DNA of 64,000 nt, taken from Flavobacteriaceae bacterium F08102 (lineage in GTDB: Bacteria; Bacteroidota; Bacteroidia; Flavobacteriales; Flavobacteriaceae). Location of the stretch: assembly GCA_023015935.1 (NCBI GenBank), contig JALKAY010000006.1:1-64000 (forward strand). Direction: 5' to 3'. Below the pieces are notes generated by a model. It worked only from the letters and a program-made list of their open reading frames with translations, had not been told where the DNA came from and did no database searches. The position numbers and the translations under genes are program-made. The stretch's first letter is position 1, and every line of letters begins with the position of its first letter. Shown here one piece after another: positions 8,870 to 19,173 of this stretch.

Positions 8870-11095
8870 TTAAAAAGGTCTTCTTCCTGAATCTTTAATA
8901 AGGTTCAACGTTTTTAAAGCTTGATCTTTTAAAGCAGTACTTACTTTGTTGTTTCCGATTAATGAGTTACACAAATCAATGATCTCTTGACGTGTATAAG
9001 AAAATCCGTACCATGACAAGGTTTCTAAGGCGGTTATCCTTATTTCGTCTGATTTATTTTGATTTTCAATGATTTTAATAACGTTTGGAACTAATAGGTG
9101 GTGACGATACGCACGCATGGTTCTAAGCGCAGCAGTCAATGCTTTATCTGAAATGTTGGGATCAGAAAACTCAGCTCTAAGAGATTTCATTCTCTTTTCG
9201 TTATTTAATATAGACTTCGTTAAACTTTCATATAATTCTTCAGAATTATTAATCGTAGAATTATTTTTAAGTTTTTTATCTAATGAAGCTAAGACTTTAT
9301 CATAATTAAAAAACTGTAAGGCACTTTTAAGTTTATAGATAACTCTTTTTGATTCAATGTTTTCTATGTAAAAGTCAATGATGTCATCAATGTATTTGTC
9401 ATCACCCATTTCAGCATAATCGTAAGCAGCTTTGCGGCGTAAATATTCATAGTTATCATCCTTTGCTAATGCTAATGCTTTATAAAAATCTTGATTTCCA
9501 TAACGTCTTAATAAAAAATAACATTTGGTTCGTACAGCTTCAAATGGACTGGTCTTAAATATGTCTAAAAGCCGTGGAGAAAAGGTAGATTCATCTTCTA
9601 AGTTATAAAGTTCATTCAACGCGTAAGCTTTGATGTCGGCATTATTAGCATAGCGTTTAAGGATATCTTCCCAGTCAAATTTGGTGCTGATTTTAGCCCC
9701 CATCAACCTGTTTAATTCAACTTGATCGTTAGATTGAAAATGGAAAGTTGGGTCACCTAAGATATGAGTCTCTAAAAACGCGGTCTTTTTAAGTAGGTGT
9801 CCAACTCTTGCTCCATGTTGTATAATACCCAGATATTCTAAACTCCATAAGTCTTGTAAAACGCCAACAGAATTAGCAAAGGCAACCACATTTTTACCAT
9901 CTGAAAATGGATAATGACCTGCCAGGTAATCCTTCAATTGAAATGACCCCGTAAGACAAGAATTTATATAAGCAACGCGGGCATTGATATTTTTAAGATC
10001 ATTTTTATTTATGTCCATTTTCACATTGTAGATAGAATCTTCTTCTATTTTTTCTTTGGAAAAAGCATCTAAAAACCATTTATCATTTAGTCCCAACGAA
10101 CTTTGAAATTTCGCTTTTAACGCTTCTAAATCACTTCCAGAATCTTTTCCGTTTCTCATTTTTGATCTGATATAACGGCTTACATTCACCATTGACTGAT
10201 TCGGATTAGAAACATTTGGATAGCCATTTAGTAATTGTAAACTTGATGTTCCGTGGCCTGTCATAAAAGCAAAATCCAATGTTTCACGTTGAAGTTTTGT
10301 CAATAGATTAAACTTAATAAATTCAGCATTTCTATACGAAAGAAATTTAATAGAGTTTCCTTGCTTAAATAAATCAGGAAAGGAGGTGCGGAGTGCCATG
10401 TTTTCACCCGCCCAACTATTCATTGAATTAGAGTTATATCCATGGCCAGTAGAAACGATCATTTCATTCAACTGGTTGTCTTCTTTTCTTACCTCTACCA
10501 GTTTCGTCAAGTAAGATTTAATCATTTCAATTGGATTATCTTGGTTTGATGAAACAGGGGGTTTTATTCTACCTGTATAAATGTCCATTTCAATATATTG
10601 TGGACTTTCAGGTTTTAATTTAAAATAGAAATGGTCTTTCCGTTTTTCATCTTCATCTTGTTTTATAAATTCGAATTGAAGGTCAAAATCGTCATAATAT
10701 CGATCTGAAGGAACAGATGATCGATACCAGCTAATTCGTTCTGGCATTTTAAATGCTGAGGTTAGATTTTGTGCTTCTCTAACCATAGGGATTGGAATAT
10801 TACCAATAAATACAGCACCTTCAAGGGGTCTTTTCTTTTTTGAATATAAGTCCTTGAGGATTTTTCTAATCTCCGAAGGATTACTCCAGTTGTGATGAAT
10901 AATATAGGTTCCCAATCCATCCTTTTCTACACTATTTCTATAGGCGAGTATTTCTCCTTTTGCGCCTTCAAATGTGGTGTTGTCCACAACGATTGCAAAA
11001 TATGTATCAGATTTTGTTGAGGGTTTTAAGACGGTTTGAGCAATCGTGCTGAGACCAAGTCCTAAGGTTATTATAATAGACAGATATAATTTCAT
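8870..11095 (-). CDS. Secreted gingipain-fold (peptidase C25-like) protein with C-terminal helical repeats
   Basis: A 741-aa protein with signal peptide (1-19). Residues about 30-455 follow the clan CD/C25 layout: a histidine in FMTGHGTSS (H281) and a cysteine in AYINSCLTGSF (C380), placed like the His-Gly and Cys catalytic residues of gingipains. The domain closes with THILGDPTFHF, like the conserved GDP strand of C25 proteins. Residues about 470-740 are short helical repeats with HEAT-like spacing (for example YEYLRRKAAYDYAEMGD). No T9SS sorting domain is visible, unlike true gingipains, so export to the periplasm is the default. It is the last gene of a five-gene same-strand envelope locus; the 118-bp gap before it may carry its own promoter. 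Peptidase activity is inferred from the dyad only. Confidence 0.75.
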   Translation of the reverse strand: MKLYLSIIITLGLGLSTIAQTVLKPSTKSDTYFAIVVDNTTFEGAKGEILAYRNSVEKDGLGTYIIHHNWSNPSEIRKILKDLYSKKKRPLEGAVFIGNIPIPMVREAQNLTSAFKMPERISWYRSSVPSDRYYDDFDLQFEFIKQDEDEKRKDHFYFKLKPESPQYIEMDIYTGRIKPPVSSNQDNPIEMIKSYLTKLVEVRKEDNQLNEMIVSTGHGYNSNSMNSWAGENMALRTSFPDLFKQGNSIKFLSYRNAEFIKFNLLTKLQRETLDFAFMTGHGTSSLQLLNGYPNVSNPNQSMVNVSRYIRSKMRNGKDSGSDLEALKAKFQSSLGLNDKWFLDAFSKEKIEEDSIYNVKMDINKNDLKNINARVAYINSCLTGSFQLKDYLAGHYPFSDGKNVVAFANSVGVLQDLWSLEYLGIIQHGARVGHLLKKTAFLETHILGDPTFHFQSNDQVELNRLMGAKISTKFDWEDILKRYANNADIKAYALNELYNLEDESTFSPRLLDIFKTSPFEAVRTKCYFLLRRYGNQDFYKALALAKDDNYEYLRRKAAYDYAEMGDDKYIDDIIDFYIENIESKRVIYKLKSALQFFNYDKVLASLDKKLKNNSTINNSEELYESLTKSILNNEKRMKSLRAEFSDPNISDKALTAALRTMRAYRHHLLVPNVIKIIENQNKSDEIRITALETLSWYGFSYTRQEIIDLCNSLIGNNKVSTALKDQALKTLNLIKDSGRRPF

Positions 11096-11213
11096 AATGT
11101 TGTTTAAATATTTGTTGTTTAAATTTTAAAACGATATAATTGAAGAAGATGGTTCCTAGTTATAAATCCCATACCTATACAATAAACTAATTAACACAAA
11201 AATTTGTAATCAA

Positions 11214-12770
11214 TTAATTATATAAACCAATGGTAAATAATAGCCAATTGTTATTAGTTCCTTCGCTGAAATAAACACTATCATCAAGTGTTCTTACATT
11301 TTTGTAAGCTACTTTAAAATATAAATTTGATTGATAATTCTTAAAGGAATCAAAGGTATACTTCAAATTAATTGCACTTCCTAAATAGGGGGTTATGTTA
11401 TAATCGTGGTTTGGAAAAGCAATTTGATTTGCTACAAAATTGGTTGAAATTGTCTTGTTGTAGTATACAAATTCAGCATCAAAATTAGCAAGGTATTTGC
11501 CTGTATAAGAGATAGATACGTTTCCTTTTTTGAGATTGAACCAACGCGTTAACTCCCAATCGGTCAATAAATTGGTCATGCTTTGTTTACTAAGTGTGGT
11601 TGGGTAGGTCTCTTCAACATAATTGAACATAGTACCAAAACGATAAAACCATTTAACATTTTGGTCATTGTCTCTGATTAATGACTCATAATTCAAACGA
11701 AGTTTATTAATGGTTTTACTGTGCATTTCTGCAGAATAAAGGACATCATATAATTGGGTTGTTGTATTCAATACTTGGATGTATTCATTATCCGATGTAC
11801 TTCTGTTTAAAGCATAAAGTGAGATGTTGTGATGCTTTTTTGCATTTCCTTTGATGGAATAAGCGATGCGCGCCTCCAAATCTGTATATTCGTGTTTACC
11901 TGCCTTAAAGGGTGTCGATGACCCATCTGTAGCATTTACTGTATGTTTTTTATAGCTCAGAATAGATTTTAAACGATGTTTTGAATTGATGTGATAACCA
12001 AAAGATACTCCACCACCATAGGTATTCCCTTCATAACTTCGAGAGAGATCGCCGGTTAATAAAATGGGACCATTGTATAGATATTCACCTAACCCTAACA
12101 TTTTATAAATTTTTTGTGCGCTTAAACGATTTTCAAGCGAAATGCTAAGATCTTGTCTTAGTCGGTTATAATATCCATTGATCCCAGCTTCCCATCGGTT
12201 GTTTGGGGTGTAAATTAAGCTCGGTGTGAGTTCCAAGTTCATTACTTTGTCTAACGGCCTTGGATCTTTTTGTTGAGCTCCATTTAAAACTTCGTATTTA
12301 ATTCCAATTCCACTCTTTAAAGAGCTACTTAGCTGAGGTGAAACCACTTGGGCCTCTAACGAATAGTGTTGTTTGCGCCAATCTGCTTGAACTGAATCGG
12401 CAATTTGATAGGGATTATCCGTATAGGGATTAGCCATTGCCGTATAGTTAGAATTAAAATCTTCATATGTCGAAAATATAAAATTCCCATAGACCTTCCA
12501 ATCATTGACTACTATAAAACGCTCAGATTGCATGGTAAAACCAGTTGTTTTTTCAGGCATATAAGCATCTCTAAAATTATTTTTATTAATAAAATAATTG
12601 AGCGTAGTATGGCCTAAGTTGGTGCTATCCAGGCTGCTAAGAAACATCGGATTGTCAAACGTAAGTGTACGTTGGTCAAAAGTAACTTCCTGCCACTTTG
12701 AAACAGGGTTCTCCTGTGCAATAGTAACAGAGCAGAATAGAATCGGAATTAAATACAAAATTTTTTTCAT
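11214..12770 (-). CDS. DUF6850-type outer-membrane beta-barrel protein
   Basis: A 518-aa protein with signal peptide (1-18, ending in IAQ) and then a long run of alternating aromatic and hydrophobic strands typical of an outer-membrane barrel (for example WKVYGNFIFSTYEDF, WFYRFGTMFNYV). The C-terminus ends in a strand (NNWLLFTIGLYN). It resembles the DUF6850 barrel family that accompanies TonB receptors and DUF4876 lipoproteins in Bacteroidota. Its start lies 20 bp after the DUF4876 stop, so they are co-transcribed. Function is unknown; a surface channel or partner of the receptor is plausible. Confidence 0.7.
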   Translation of the reverse strand: MKKILYLIPILFCSVTIAQENPVSKWQEVTFDQRTLTFDNPMFLSSLDSTNLGHTTLNYFINKNNFRDAYMPEKTTGFTMQSERFIVVNDWKVYGNFIFSTYEDFNSNYTAMANPYTDNPYQIADSVQADWRKQHYSLEAQVVSPQLSSSLKSGIGIKYEVLNGAQQKDPRPLDKVMNLELTPSLIYTPNNRWEAGINGYYNRLRQDLSISLENRLSAQKIYKMLGLGEYLYNGPILLTGDLSRSYEGNTYGGGVSFGYHINSKHRLKSILSYKKHTVNATDGSSTPFKAGKHEYTDLEARIAYSIKGNAKKHHNISLYALNRSTSDNEYIQVLNTTTQLYDVLYSAEMHSKTINKLRLNYESLIRDNDQNVKWFYRFGTMFNYVEETYPTTLSKQSMTNLLTDWELTRWFNLKKGNVSISYTGKYLANFDAEFVYYNKTISTNFVANQIAFPNHDYNITPYLGSAINLKYTFDSFKNYQSNLYFKVAYKNVRTLDDSVYFSEGTNNNWLLFTIGLYN

Positions 12771-12790
12771 GTATAGTTAATCAATCTTAA

Positions 12791-13984
12791 TTACCAACCT
12801 TTAGGGTTTGGATTTGAATTCGCTTCAAAATCATTTGTAGAGTTATTCGTATCCAATAAAACCTTACGATTGTCTATTTCTTGTTTAATTTTTCTACGGA
12901 TTGAAGTTCCGTTGAATGTACCGCCAACAGTAGTCATACCAGCATCAATATTCGTTGGTAGACGTTTGTATTCTGCTGTAACAGTTTCGTTTTTAACTGC
13001 GTCAACACCGTCGATGATATTCTCTTTTGGAACTTTAACATATAAACTTGAAGAAGTTGAATTAGGTTGAGTGAATTTTTCTAATTCTGTTGGATTTTCA
13101 TGGTTGAAGATTACTAGGCCTGAACCATTTATACCGGGGATGTAATCAAACATTGTTGTTGAGTACGAATGTAGTATGTTAACATTTGGAACATCTGGGT
13201 TGTCTGTATCTGGTGTGTTTGGATTCACGTCAAAATACACTTCGAAATCAGCCACCGTAGGACCAAGATTTACAGGTGAATTTGGATTCCCATTTGGATC
13301 GGTCTTGTGATCAATACCGTCAATCGCAATTACAATTGACTCTCCTGGCTCAACAGGGTATTGCGTTCCGTCTCCAGGGATTTGCATCATAACAGCCAAG
13401 TATACATCTGTTTCCCCTGCAGCTATAAAAGCGTAGGTAGATGAAGATGAACCAGCTTTAGTACTCCCAAATAAAAGGCCATCAGCATATAATACGTCTG
13501 TTGAATTATTGTATATTTCAATGAAGGCATCATAAAAATAAAAAGAAGGAACTCCCGCATAATAGAATTCTTTTATTACCCAGTCTCCTATGGCGCCACC
13601 TTCAAGCTTCAGTGTGGTCTGTGTACCTTCTGCTACGATGGTTATTTGAGGGGTGTTAGCATTCAAAAAAACCTGTTCTGCCACTCCAGTTAATGTTTCA
13701 GTTTCATTTGCTGTTAAGTCTTTTGAGGCCGTTATATTATACGTGCCTGGTATAACATCAAAACTTACAGATCCAGTAGCATCTGTAATACCTGTGTATA
13801 CTTCATTTGTAGTTTGGTTTGTTAAGTTTATAGTAACATCACTCGCCAAAACACTTGCGTAATTATCAGGATATTCAACCGTTATTGTATATTGAATTGT
13901 CTTGATGGTATTATCATCACTACTACAGGATGTAAAAAACGCAATGACGTTTAACATTAAAAAAAGGGAGATCTTTGTCTTCAT
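12791..13984 (-). CDS. DUF4876-type lipoprotein
   Basis: A 397-aa SPII lipoprotein (lipobox FFTSC, then SSDDN). After a linker, an Ig-like/carboxypeptidase-regulatory-like segment (about 30-120; VSFDVIPGTYNITASKD) precedes the larger domain (about 125-390). That domain has the arrangement of DUF4876 proteins: EFYYAGVPSFYFYDAFIEIYNNS and SSLYVKVPKENIIDGVDAV. The lipoprotein lies between a TonB receptor gene (21 bp gap) and a barrel gene (20 bp gap). It may be a surface-exposed binding partner of the receptor, but no ligand can be inferred. The first domain suggests a SusD-like accessory position without SusD homology. Confidence 0.7.
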   Translation of the reverse strand: MKTKISLFLMLNVIAFFTSCSSDDNTIKTIQYTITVEYPDNYASVLASDVTINLTNQTTNEVYTGITDATGSVSFDVIPGTYNITASKDLTANETETLTGVAEQVFLNANTPQITIVAEGTQTTLKLEGGAIGDWVIKEFYYAGVPSFYFYDAFIEIYNNSTDVLYADGLLFGSTKAGSSSSTYAFIAAGETDVYLAVMMQIPGDGTQYPVEPGESIVIAIDGIDHKTDPNGNPNSPVNLGPTVADFEVYFDVNPNTPDTDNPDVPNVNILHSYSTTMFDYIPGINGSGLVIFNHENPTELEKFTQPNSTSSSLYVKVPKENIIDGVDAVKNETVTAEYKRLPTNIDAGMTTVGGTFNGTSIRRKIKQEIDNRKVLLDTNNSTNDFEANSNPNPKGW

Positions 13985-14005
13985 AGTATATAAAAAAATT
14001 ATAGG

Positions 14006-16759
14006 TTACAATTTAATAGAGATTTCTGAACCGAAAAAGAACGGAATATTTCTTTTATTATATTGGTTAGGATATCTTGTGCTTGTTTTTAAAGGCCTGT
14101 TATTTACGAAATTATTGGCGTAAAAAGAAAAACTAACGCCTCCTTTAAATTCTTTGGTTAGCTTAATGTTAAATAACCATAGAGGATCCCATTTTTCTTC
14201 AATAAAATAGGAGTCGTTTATATTTCGATAGATATCAGCATCGCTGATTGGATCAATTGCTTGTCTTTCTTCATTGGAAAAATAAATAATTTCAGGATCT
14301 GCTCCTGTTGTATTAAATGGAATATACCCTGCAGGAATTGGATTGTATCCCAGGTATTTATTTTGATCCATCCAAATGGTTTGGGCCGATAGACTTAAAA
14401 CAAAACTAACCTCGGGAATATGGTGAATTGCTCTAAGTGTTGTGACAATTCTTTGGTCAACTGTCCCCATTCCTCTATCAAAAACCCCAATTCTTGTAGT
14501 TTCTCTATCTGCAAGGTTTTGTTGAAGAATATAATGTTCATTGTTAATGGATCTAGTATAAGTATATGCACCGTTAATGTTAAACGAAGTATTTATTGCT
14601 TCGATTTCACGCAGGTTTAAGTCAAATTCAATTCCTTTATTAGTCCTGTTAATATTATTGGAAGGGGCAAAATAAGAGACAAATCTTGTTTTATTTTCTA
14701 CTTCATTACTCAAAATAGGTTGTTGTCCTTCAGGGCGGCTACTGATAGAATACACCGGATAATTCGAAAATTTCACAGAATTTATAGTTGTCGATAAACT
14801 ATAACCATTCTCAGTTTTTTCATAATACCCAGTCAAAGACAGTCTGTTTTTCCTTGAATTGGCAATGTCCCAATCGAGGCCTAATTCATACTTATTTGTT
14901 TTAGATAATTGAAGTTTTGTATTTTGTGTATTGTAAACACGAGTTGTAATAATTGCCAATCGTTCGTTTGGGTCGCTAGCGTAGTGATTTAAACTGTAAA
15001 AATCAAAATAGGCGTTTTCAGGATAGAGGTATAGTAATGTTGGCGCTTTAGAAGTAACTCCAAAGCCTCCTCTTAGCGCTAGATTGAAAGGCAAATCATA
15101 TGAAATATTCACCCTTGGAGATAAGGAGTTAAGGGAAAATGAATTTTCAAAGGGCTGTACAGCATCGTATCGTAAACCCGCTACAATATTTAATTTTCTA
15201 TTATTTATAAAGCTCGAAATTTTATCTTGTATATATAAACTTGTTTGTTGTAATGCGGGAATAGAGCTGTATGCACGTTCTCTGTATGCTGCTCCTGAAG
15301 TGTTTCTAGGAGGTCTATTAAAGCTTTTTCCATCGCCATAATTCGCATCCATTTTCCATTCGATTCCCGCCAAGATGTTATGATTTATATTTGCTGATGA
15401 AAGGTAAAATTGATTAGATAATTTTGCGTTTAAGGTAAGTGGTTTACCATTGACATACATTTTGCTTAAATAGGCAGAAGGTAAATAAGAAACTTCATTG
15501 GTGCTATTATTTGTAGCATAAGATTCTGCAATAATATCTGCATTATAAAAACGTTGTTGATATCCTTCCTGATCCTTGTATTCAGCAGAAACAGTATATC
15601 TTAAGGTTTTTGAGAAAAGCGAATTAAATCGAAATGTTCCATTATTTACAAAACGAACATATTTTTCTTCCGAAGAATTTTTTAAAGAATCTAGTACAAA
15701 GTCAGGGTCAAAATCATACGTGTCTTTTGTGAGTCCCATTGCTAATGTTGAATTCAATTCCCACTTGTTTTCGGTCGTTGATATATAGGTATGTTGTAAA
15801 GTTCCTGTTATGCGTTCGTATTTTTGATATTTGTTTGTTTCTTTATCATAACTTTTTGTATAGTCTAAGTCGGTAAAAACGGTTCCTTTATTACCGCTTA
15901 ATTCAAAACCTTTTCCTATCCAAAATTGACTCATTTTAGGATTGAAACGAGATTTTAACTGTAATGGTTCTTTGCTGGCTTTAGTCTTTACGATCATAAC
16001 GCCAGCGTTTAAATCACCATATTCAACTGAAGGAATTCCTCGTAATATTTCAACCGAAGCGATATTGTCAGCCGTAATACCTCGTAGGTCAATTCCACCA
16101 CCACTCGAAGATGAGAAACCAGCAGAGGACCCCGATCGCGCAGTAGATGTTTGCTGAAGATTAGCGTTATTTGATAAGTTCGCGCCATTTACAATGATAG
16201 ACGTACCTAACGATCCTAAATTGTCTGTTCCATATTGGCGAATAGAAGCTTGGTTCGTATTTGAAAAACTCGGATTTCCTACGACTTTTCCTGGAACTAG
16301 TTGCATTACCTCTTGTAAACTAGTTGCCTGGATGTGCTCTAATGCTTTACGCTCAATTTTAGTGGAAGTTGTGCCATCTTTTCTTTCTTGTTTACCAATG
16401 ATTAAAACCTCTTCCAATTCAACTGAATTTTTTACAAGTAAAATAGTAGGAGGAGGATCAGAGCTCGTTATATTAACTACTTGAGTAGTATATTCTTCTA
16501 GTTCAACAATCAAGGTTAATTTATCTAATGCTATTTTATCAAATACAAAATTTCCCTCTATGTCTGTATAGGTCTCTAAACCTAATTCTGATATAGTTAC
16601 CTTTACCATAGGCAATGCTATCTTGGTATCTTTATTGATTACTTTCCCTCGAAAACTGTTTTGAAACGAAAACGTATTTATGTCAAATACGGTACTAGCA
16701 TTAACTGGCTGAACAATATTTAACAAGCAAAATAGTAATGTATAAAGACTGAGTTTCAT
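14006..16759 (-). CDS. TonB-dependent outer-membrane receptor
   Basis: A 917-aa receptor: signal peptide (1-21), carboxypeptidase-regulatory-like domain (about 36-110; FRGKVINKDTKIALPMVKV), TonB box region (LEEVLIIGKQ, about 115-124), plug domain (about 130-260; SIIVNGANL, VEILRGIPSVEYGDLNAGVMIV) and a 22-strand-type barrel ending in a terminal strand (FFFGSEISIKL). The Ser/Gly-rich insertion in the plug (ARSGSSAGFSSSSGGG) is unusual. It is not accompanied by a SusD-like gene; instead DUF4876 and DUF6850 genes follow at about 20-bp spacings. The substrate is unknown. Confidence 0.9.
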   Translation of the reverse strand: MKLSLYTLLFCLLNIVQPVNASTVFDINTFSFQNSFRGKVINKDTKIALPMVKVTISELGLETYTDIEGNFVFDKIALDKLTLIVELEEYTTQVVNITSSDPPPTILLVKNSVELEEVLIIGKQERKDGTTSTKIERKALEHIQATSLQEVMQLVPGKVVGNPSFSNTNQASIRQYGTDNLGSLGTSIIVNGANLSNNANLQQTSTARSGSSAGFSSSSGGGIDLRGITADNIASVEILRGIPSVEYGDLNAGVMIVKTKASKEPLQLKSRFNPKMSQFWIGKGFELSGNKGTVFTDLDYTKSYDKETNKYQKYERITGTLQHTYISTTENKWELNSTLAMGLTKDTYDFDPDFVLDSLKNSSEEKYVRFVNNGTFRFNSLFSKTLRYTVSAEYKDQEGYQQRFYNADIIAESYATNNSTNEVSYLPSAYLSKMYVNGKPLTLNAKLSNQFYLSSANINHNILAGIEWKMDANYGDGKSFNRPPRNTSGAAYRERAYSSIPALQQTSLYIQDKISSFINNRKLNIVAGLRYDAVQPFENSFSLNSLSPRVNISYDLPFNLALRGGFGVTSKAPTLLYLYPENAYFDFYSLNHYASDPNERLAIITTRVYNTQNTKLQLSKTNKYELGLDWDIANSRKNRLSLTGYYEKTENGYSLSTTINSVKFSNYPVYSISSRPEGQQPILSNEVENKTRFVSYFAPSNNINRTNKGIEFDLNLREIEAINTSFNINGAYTYTRSINNEHYILQQNLADRETTRIGVFDRGMGTVDQRIVTTLRAIHHIPEVSFVLSLSAQTIWMDQNKYLGYNPIPAGYIPFNTTGADPEIIYFSNEERQAIDPISDADIYRNINDSYFIEEKWDPLWLFNIKLTKEFKGGVSFSFYANNFVNNRPLKTSTRYPNQYNKRNIPFFFGSEISIKL

Positions 16760-16853
16760 TGTCTGTTAGATTAATATCAATAAGAAGTTTTTTGTTAAAG
16801 CAATTTCATGAATGACACGAAATTTGGAGTTGCCCCCTTAGGGTTATACCAAA

Positions 16854-17459
16854 TTATTTTCCATGTTGATGTGGAGGGGTAATCATTATGTGTGACTTGT
16901 ATGTACCTTCGTCCATTAACCATGGCATTCCTAAATTATTGGGTTTGTTGGATAATCCAAAATCTGAGGCTTTAGATTCAGGTAAATAAATGACATAGCG
17001 TCTTTTTGCATTGGCAATTTCACCGGTTTCTTGGTTCAGGTTTTCATAGGAGCCATAATAGGCATACATGATGGTAGGACCTTTAGGGATGTGTAGCTTC
17101 CCTTCCTTATATTCTTTCGCTCTAATTTCGTTTTTTTCTTTCTTCTTACCCATGGCTTCGAGCTCTCGTCCTCTTTTCATTAGGGGTTCTAGTGATTCAG
17201 GATAACAATAAGAAGCATAATTCCGAGGGGTTTTATAATTTGGCGCTAAACAAATAAAACCATTTGTACCTTTGCGTAACGTTACGAATTCACCTTTTTG
17301 ATTATACCCAAGAACGGTTGCATTTTCTCTGAATTCTACAGGCGCAGCTAAGACCGCTGTTTTAATTTGTAGTTCTTTAGGTAAAATAGGTAGATTTTCT
17401 TTTTGTCCAAATGTTAAAAATGGAAAAGCAATTATTACTGCAAGGAAGATATTTTTCAT
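16854..17459 (-). CDS. Secreted protein of unknown function heading the receptor locus
   Basis: A 201-aa protein with a signal peptide (1-18, ending in FGQ). The mature part has a conserved-looking core GTNGFICLAPN...CYPESLEPLMKRGRELEAMGK (two cysteines), a basic helix, and a Tyr-rich segment YAYYGSYENLNQETGE. The C-terminus is histidine-rich (PPHQHGK). I do not recognise a family. It lies 94 bp upstream of the TonB receptor on the same strand and may be the first gene of that transcript or a separately expressed neighbour. Confidence 0.6.
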   Translation of the reverse strand: MKNIFLAVIIAFPFLTFGQKENLPILPKELQIKTAVLAAPVEFRENATVLGYNQKGEFVTLRKGTNGFICLAPNYKTPRNYASYCYPESLEPLMKRGRELEAMGKKKEKNEIRAKEYKEGKLHIPKGPTIMYAYYGSYENLNQETGEIANAKRRYVIYLPESKASDFGLSNKPNNLGMPWLMDEGTYKSHIMITPPHQHGK

Positions 17460-18420
17460 AGGTTAATTAAAGTTAAATTGAAGTTAAAAAAAACGAAAAT
17501 ATATATTTTTTTCAATTGACCTAACTTAAAATTGAGTATTTGACGCAGTTTATATTTAAACTAAATTAGCATTGCTTCAACGTGTTTAATTTCCTCTCCT
17601 TCTTGTAGTAGCAAATGGAAATGATTTTTTCTTGATTTTTATCATTTAAAATTTGTAAGAAAAAACGGTTGAGTTTATAGTATTTTTACGCAGGAACGAA
17701 TATCGAAATTTCAGTCCATTTTGTTAAAAAAATTAAGATTTTAACATTTGTGTATCGATGTAATTTTAACTGTCGTTTTGATATGGAAAGGGAGAGTTTT
17801 TCGTGCGTTAAATGGCGAGGGTGTGGACAAAAAGGGTAATGGCAAAAAAGCCTACAATTAGCTTAGAAACAAGCCCCTTATAGATACATTAAGTTCTGTT
17901 TTTTATACTGAAGCCAGTCTTATTAGAAATGTTATTTATGGATTGGGTGTGGAAATTCATCATTTCATTTTGACCATGCATGGCTAGAAGGTGTAAAATA
18001 TTTCTTTTTAAGATACTAAATAACATACAATATACGGGAGCTTTCATTTTATATGGGAGTCATAAGAAATATATGATTGAGTTATACGCAGGGATGGGTA
18101 ATTAAGGAGTGATTATATGGGCTATTTTTTATCATAGATGAATTTAATGTATTGGATGTTTAGTAATGTTTTAGGAGGATATCTGAGTTTGGAGATCCTG
18201 TTTGGGTAAGGCGAAAGTTTGGGCAGTAAAGAGCTGGTTTGTATATAATCTTTTATTGAAAGGAAATGGTCCTCCTATTAATCTCCGTTAAAAAATTATT
18301 GTAATATGATTAAAATCAAATAACAAATTTATCGCGATTCTTCTCTTTGATTTTAGTTCAGTCTTCATGGGTGTATTTTCTCGACACTCCTTAAAACAAT
18401 CAGTTTTTGTTGAATAGCAA
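17460..18420. other. 961-bp gap with no recognisable gene
   Basis: This stretch between two minus-strand genes has no open frame with coding character on either strand. The longest ATG frame noticed is a 23-codon one at 17812. The end next to 17459 should carry the promoter of the receptor locus, but no clean TTG/TAnnTTTG pair was found there. No tRNA, strong hairpin or direct repeat was seen. It may be a decayed gene or hold an undetected small RNA. Confidence 0.5.
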
Positions 18421-19173
18421 TTAACGCGAAGTATTGTCTTTACCATATTGGCGAAAACTTCCTTTCACCAGTTTGTATCCTGCCTTAGTTAAGTTTGGAT
18501 AAACTGAATGCCAATGTCCTGCCCCAAAGAGTACGGCAATTTTCTTTTCAGTTGAGTTGATAAGTAGATTGCAGAGGTGATCATCCCTCAGGTTTCGAAT
18601 GAATTTAAATTTGGAAATGGATTTGTCTTTAGCGCATTTATACCGAGCATTTAACGGCGTAGAAAAATCACAATCTGTTAGGTGAATTTTACCGTTTTCT
18701 TCTTCATAGCGCTTAATCATTTCATTAGCGGATAAATCCATATTTATATCTTGATCGTAATTTAATCCAGTGTTTTTGCGTGATTGTGCAATGCCTTTTC
18801 GTTTTTTTATTTGTTTTGAAATAGAGTGATTGGCTGTATCTTTGTAGCTGTTGGTCAGGTGAAATCGTATGATTTTCCTAAATTTTCGTTTAAGGGTATC
18901 AATTTGTTCAGGGGTATCTCCAGTTGGACTAGCTACTCCTTCATACCCAATAGTAAACCCTGCTGACCGAAGCGAATCAATATTTTTTTTAATCGAAGCA
19001 TAAAATTCGGGAGCACCAATGTGCATTGAGGGGATATAGATGATCGTTTTATCTCCTTTTTCAAAAACTTTAAGGTATGGATCAATGGCTTCTTGACTAT
19101 AGGAGCCTACAATAATCCTTTTACAGGAGCTTGAAAGAATCAAACATATTAATATGAGAAAGAGATTTTTCAT
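18421..19173 (-). CDS. TraB/TIKI-like lipoprotein
   Basis: A 250-aa lipoprotein (lipobox SSSC at 14-17). The mature region shows the spaced motifs of the TraB/GumN/TIKI superfamily: SMHIGAPEF (H51), IGYEGV (E78), FIRNLR (R193, N194) and a C-terminal LFGAGHWHS (H220). In this family such residues line a metal site, and some members (animal TIKI) are proteases. An insertion of charged residues lies between about 95 and 150. The biological role in bacteria is unclear. It stands alone, with 133 bp to the next lipoprotein gene upstream. Confidence 0.6.
   Translation of the reverse strand: MKNLFLILICLILSSSCKRIIVGSYSQEAIDPYLKVFEKGDKTIIYIPSMHIGAPEFYASIKKNIDSLRSAGFTIGYEGVASPTGDTPEQIDTLKRKFRKIIRFHLTNSYKDTANHSISKQIKKRKGIAQSRKNTGLNYDQDINMDLSANEMIKRYEEENGKIHLTDCDFSTPLNARYKCAKDKSISKFKFIRNLRDDHLCNLLINSTEKKIAVLFGAGHWHSVYPNLTKAGYKLVKGSFRQYGKDNTSR

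Noticed and set aside
14006-16759. SusC of a polysaccharide utilisation locus
   Set aside because: No SusD-like lipoprotein, glycoside hydrolase or sulfatase lies near it; the partners are DUF4876 and DUF6850 proteins.
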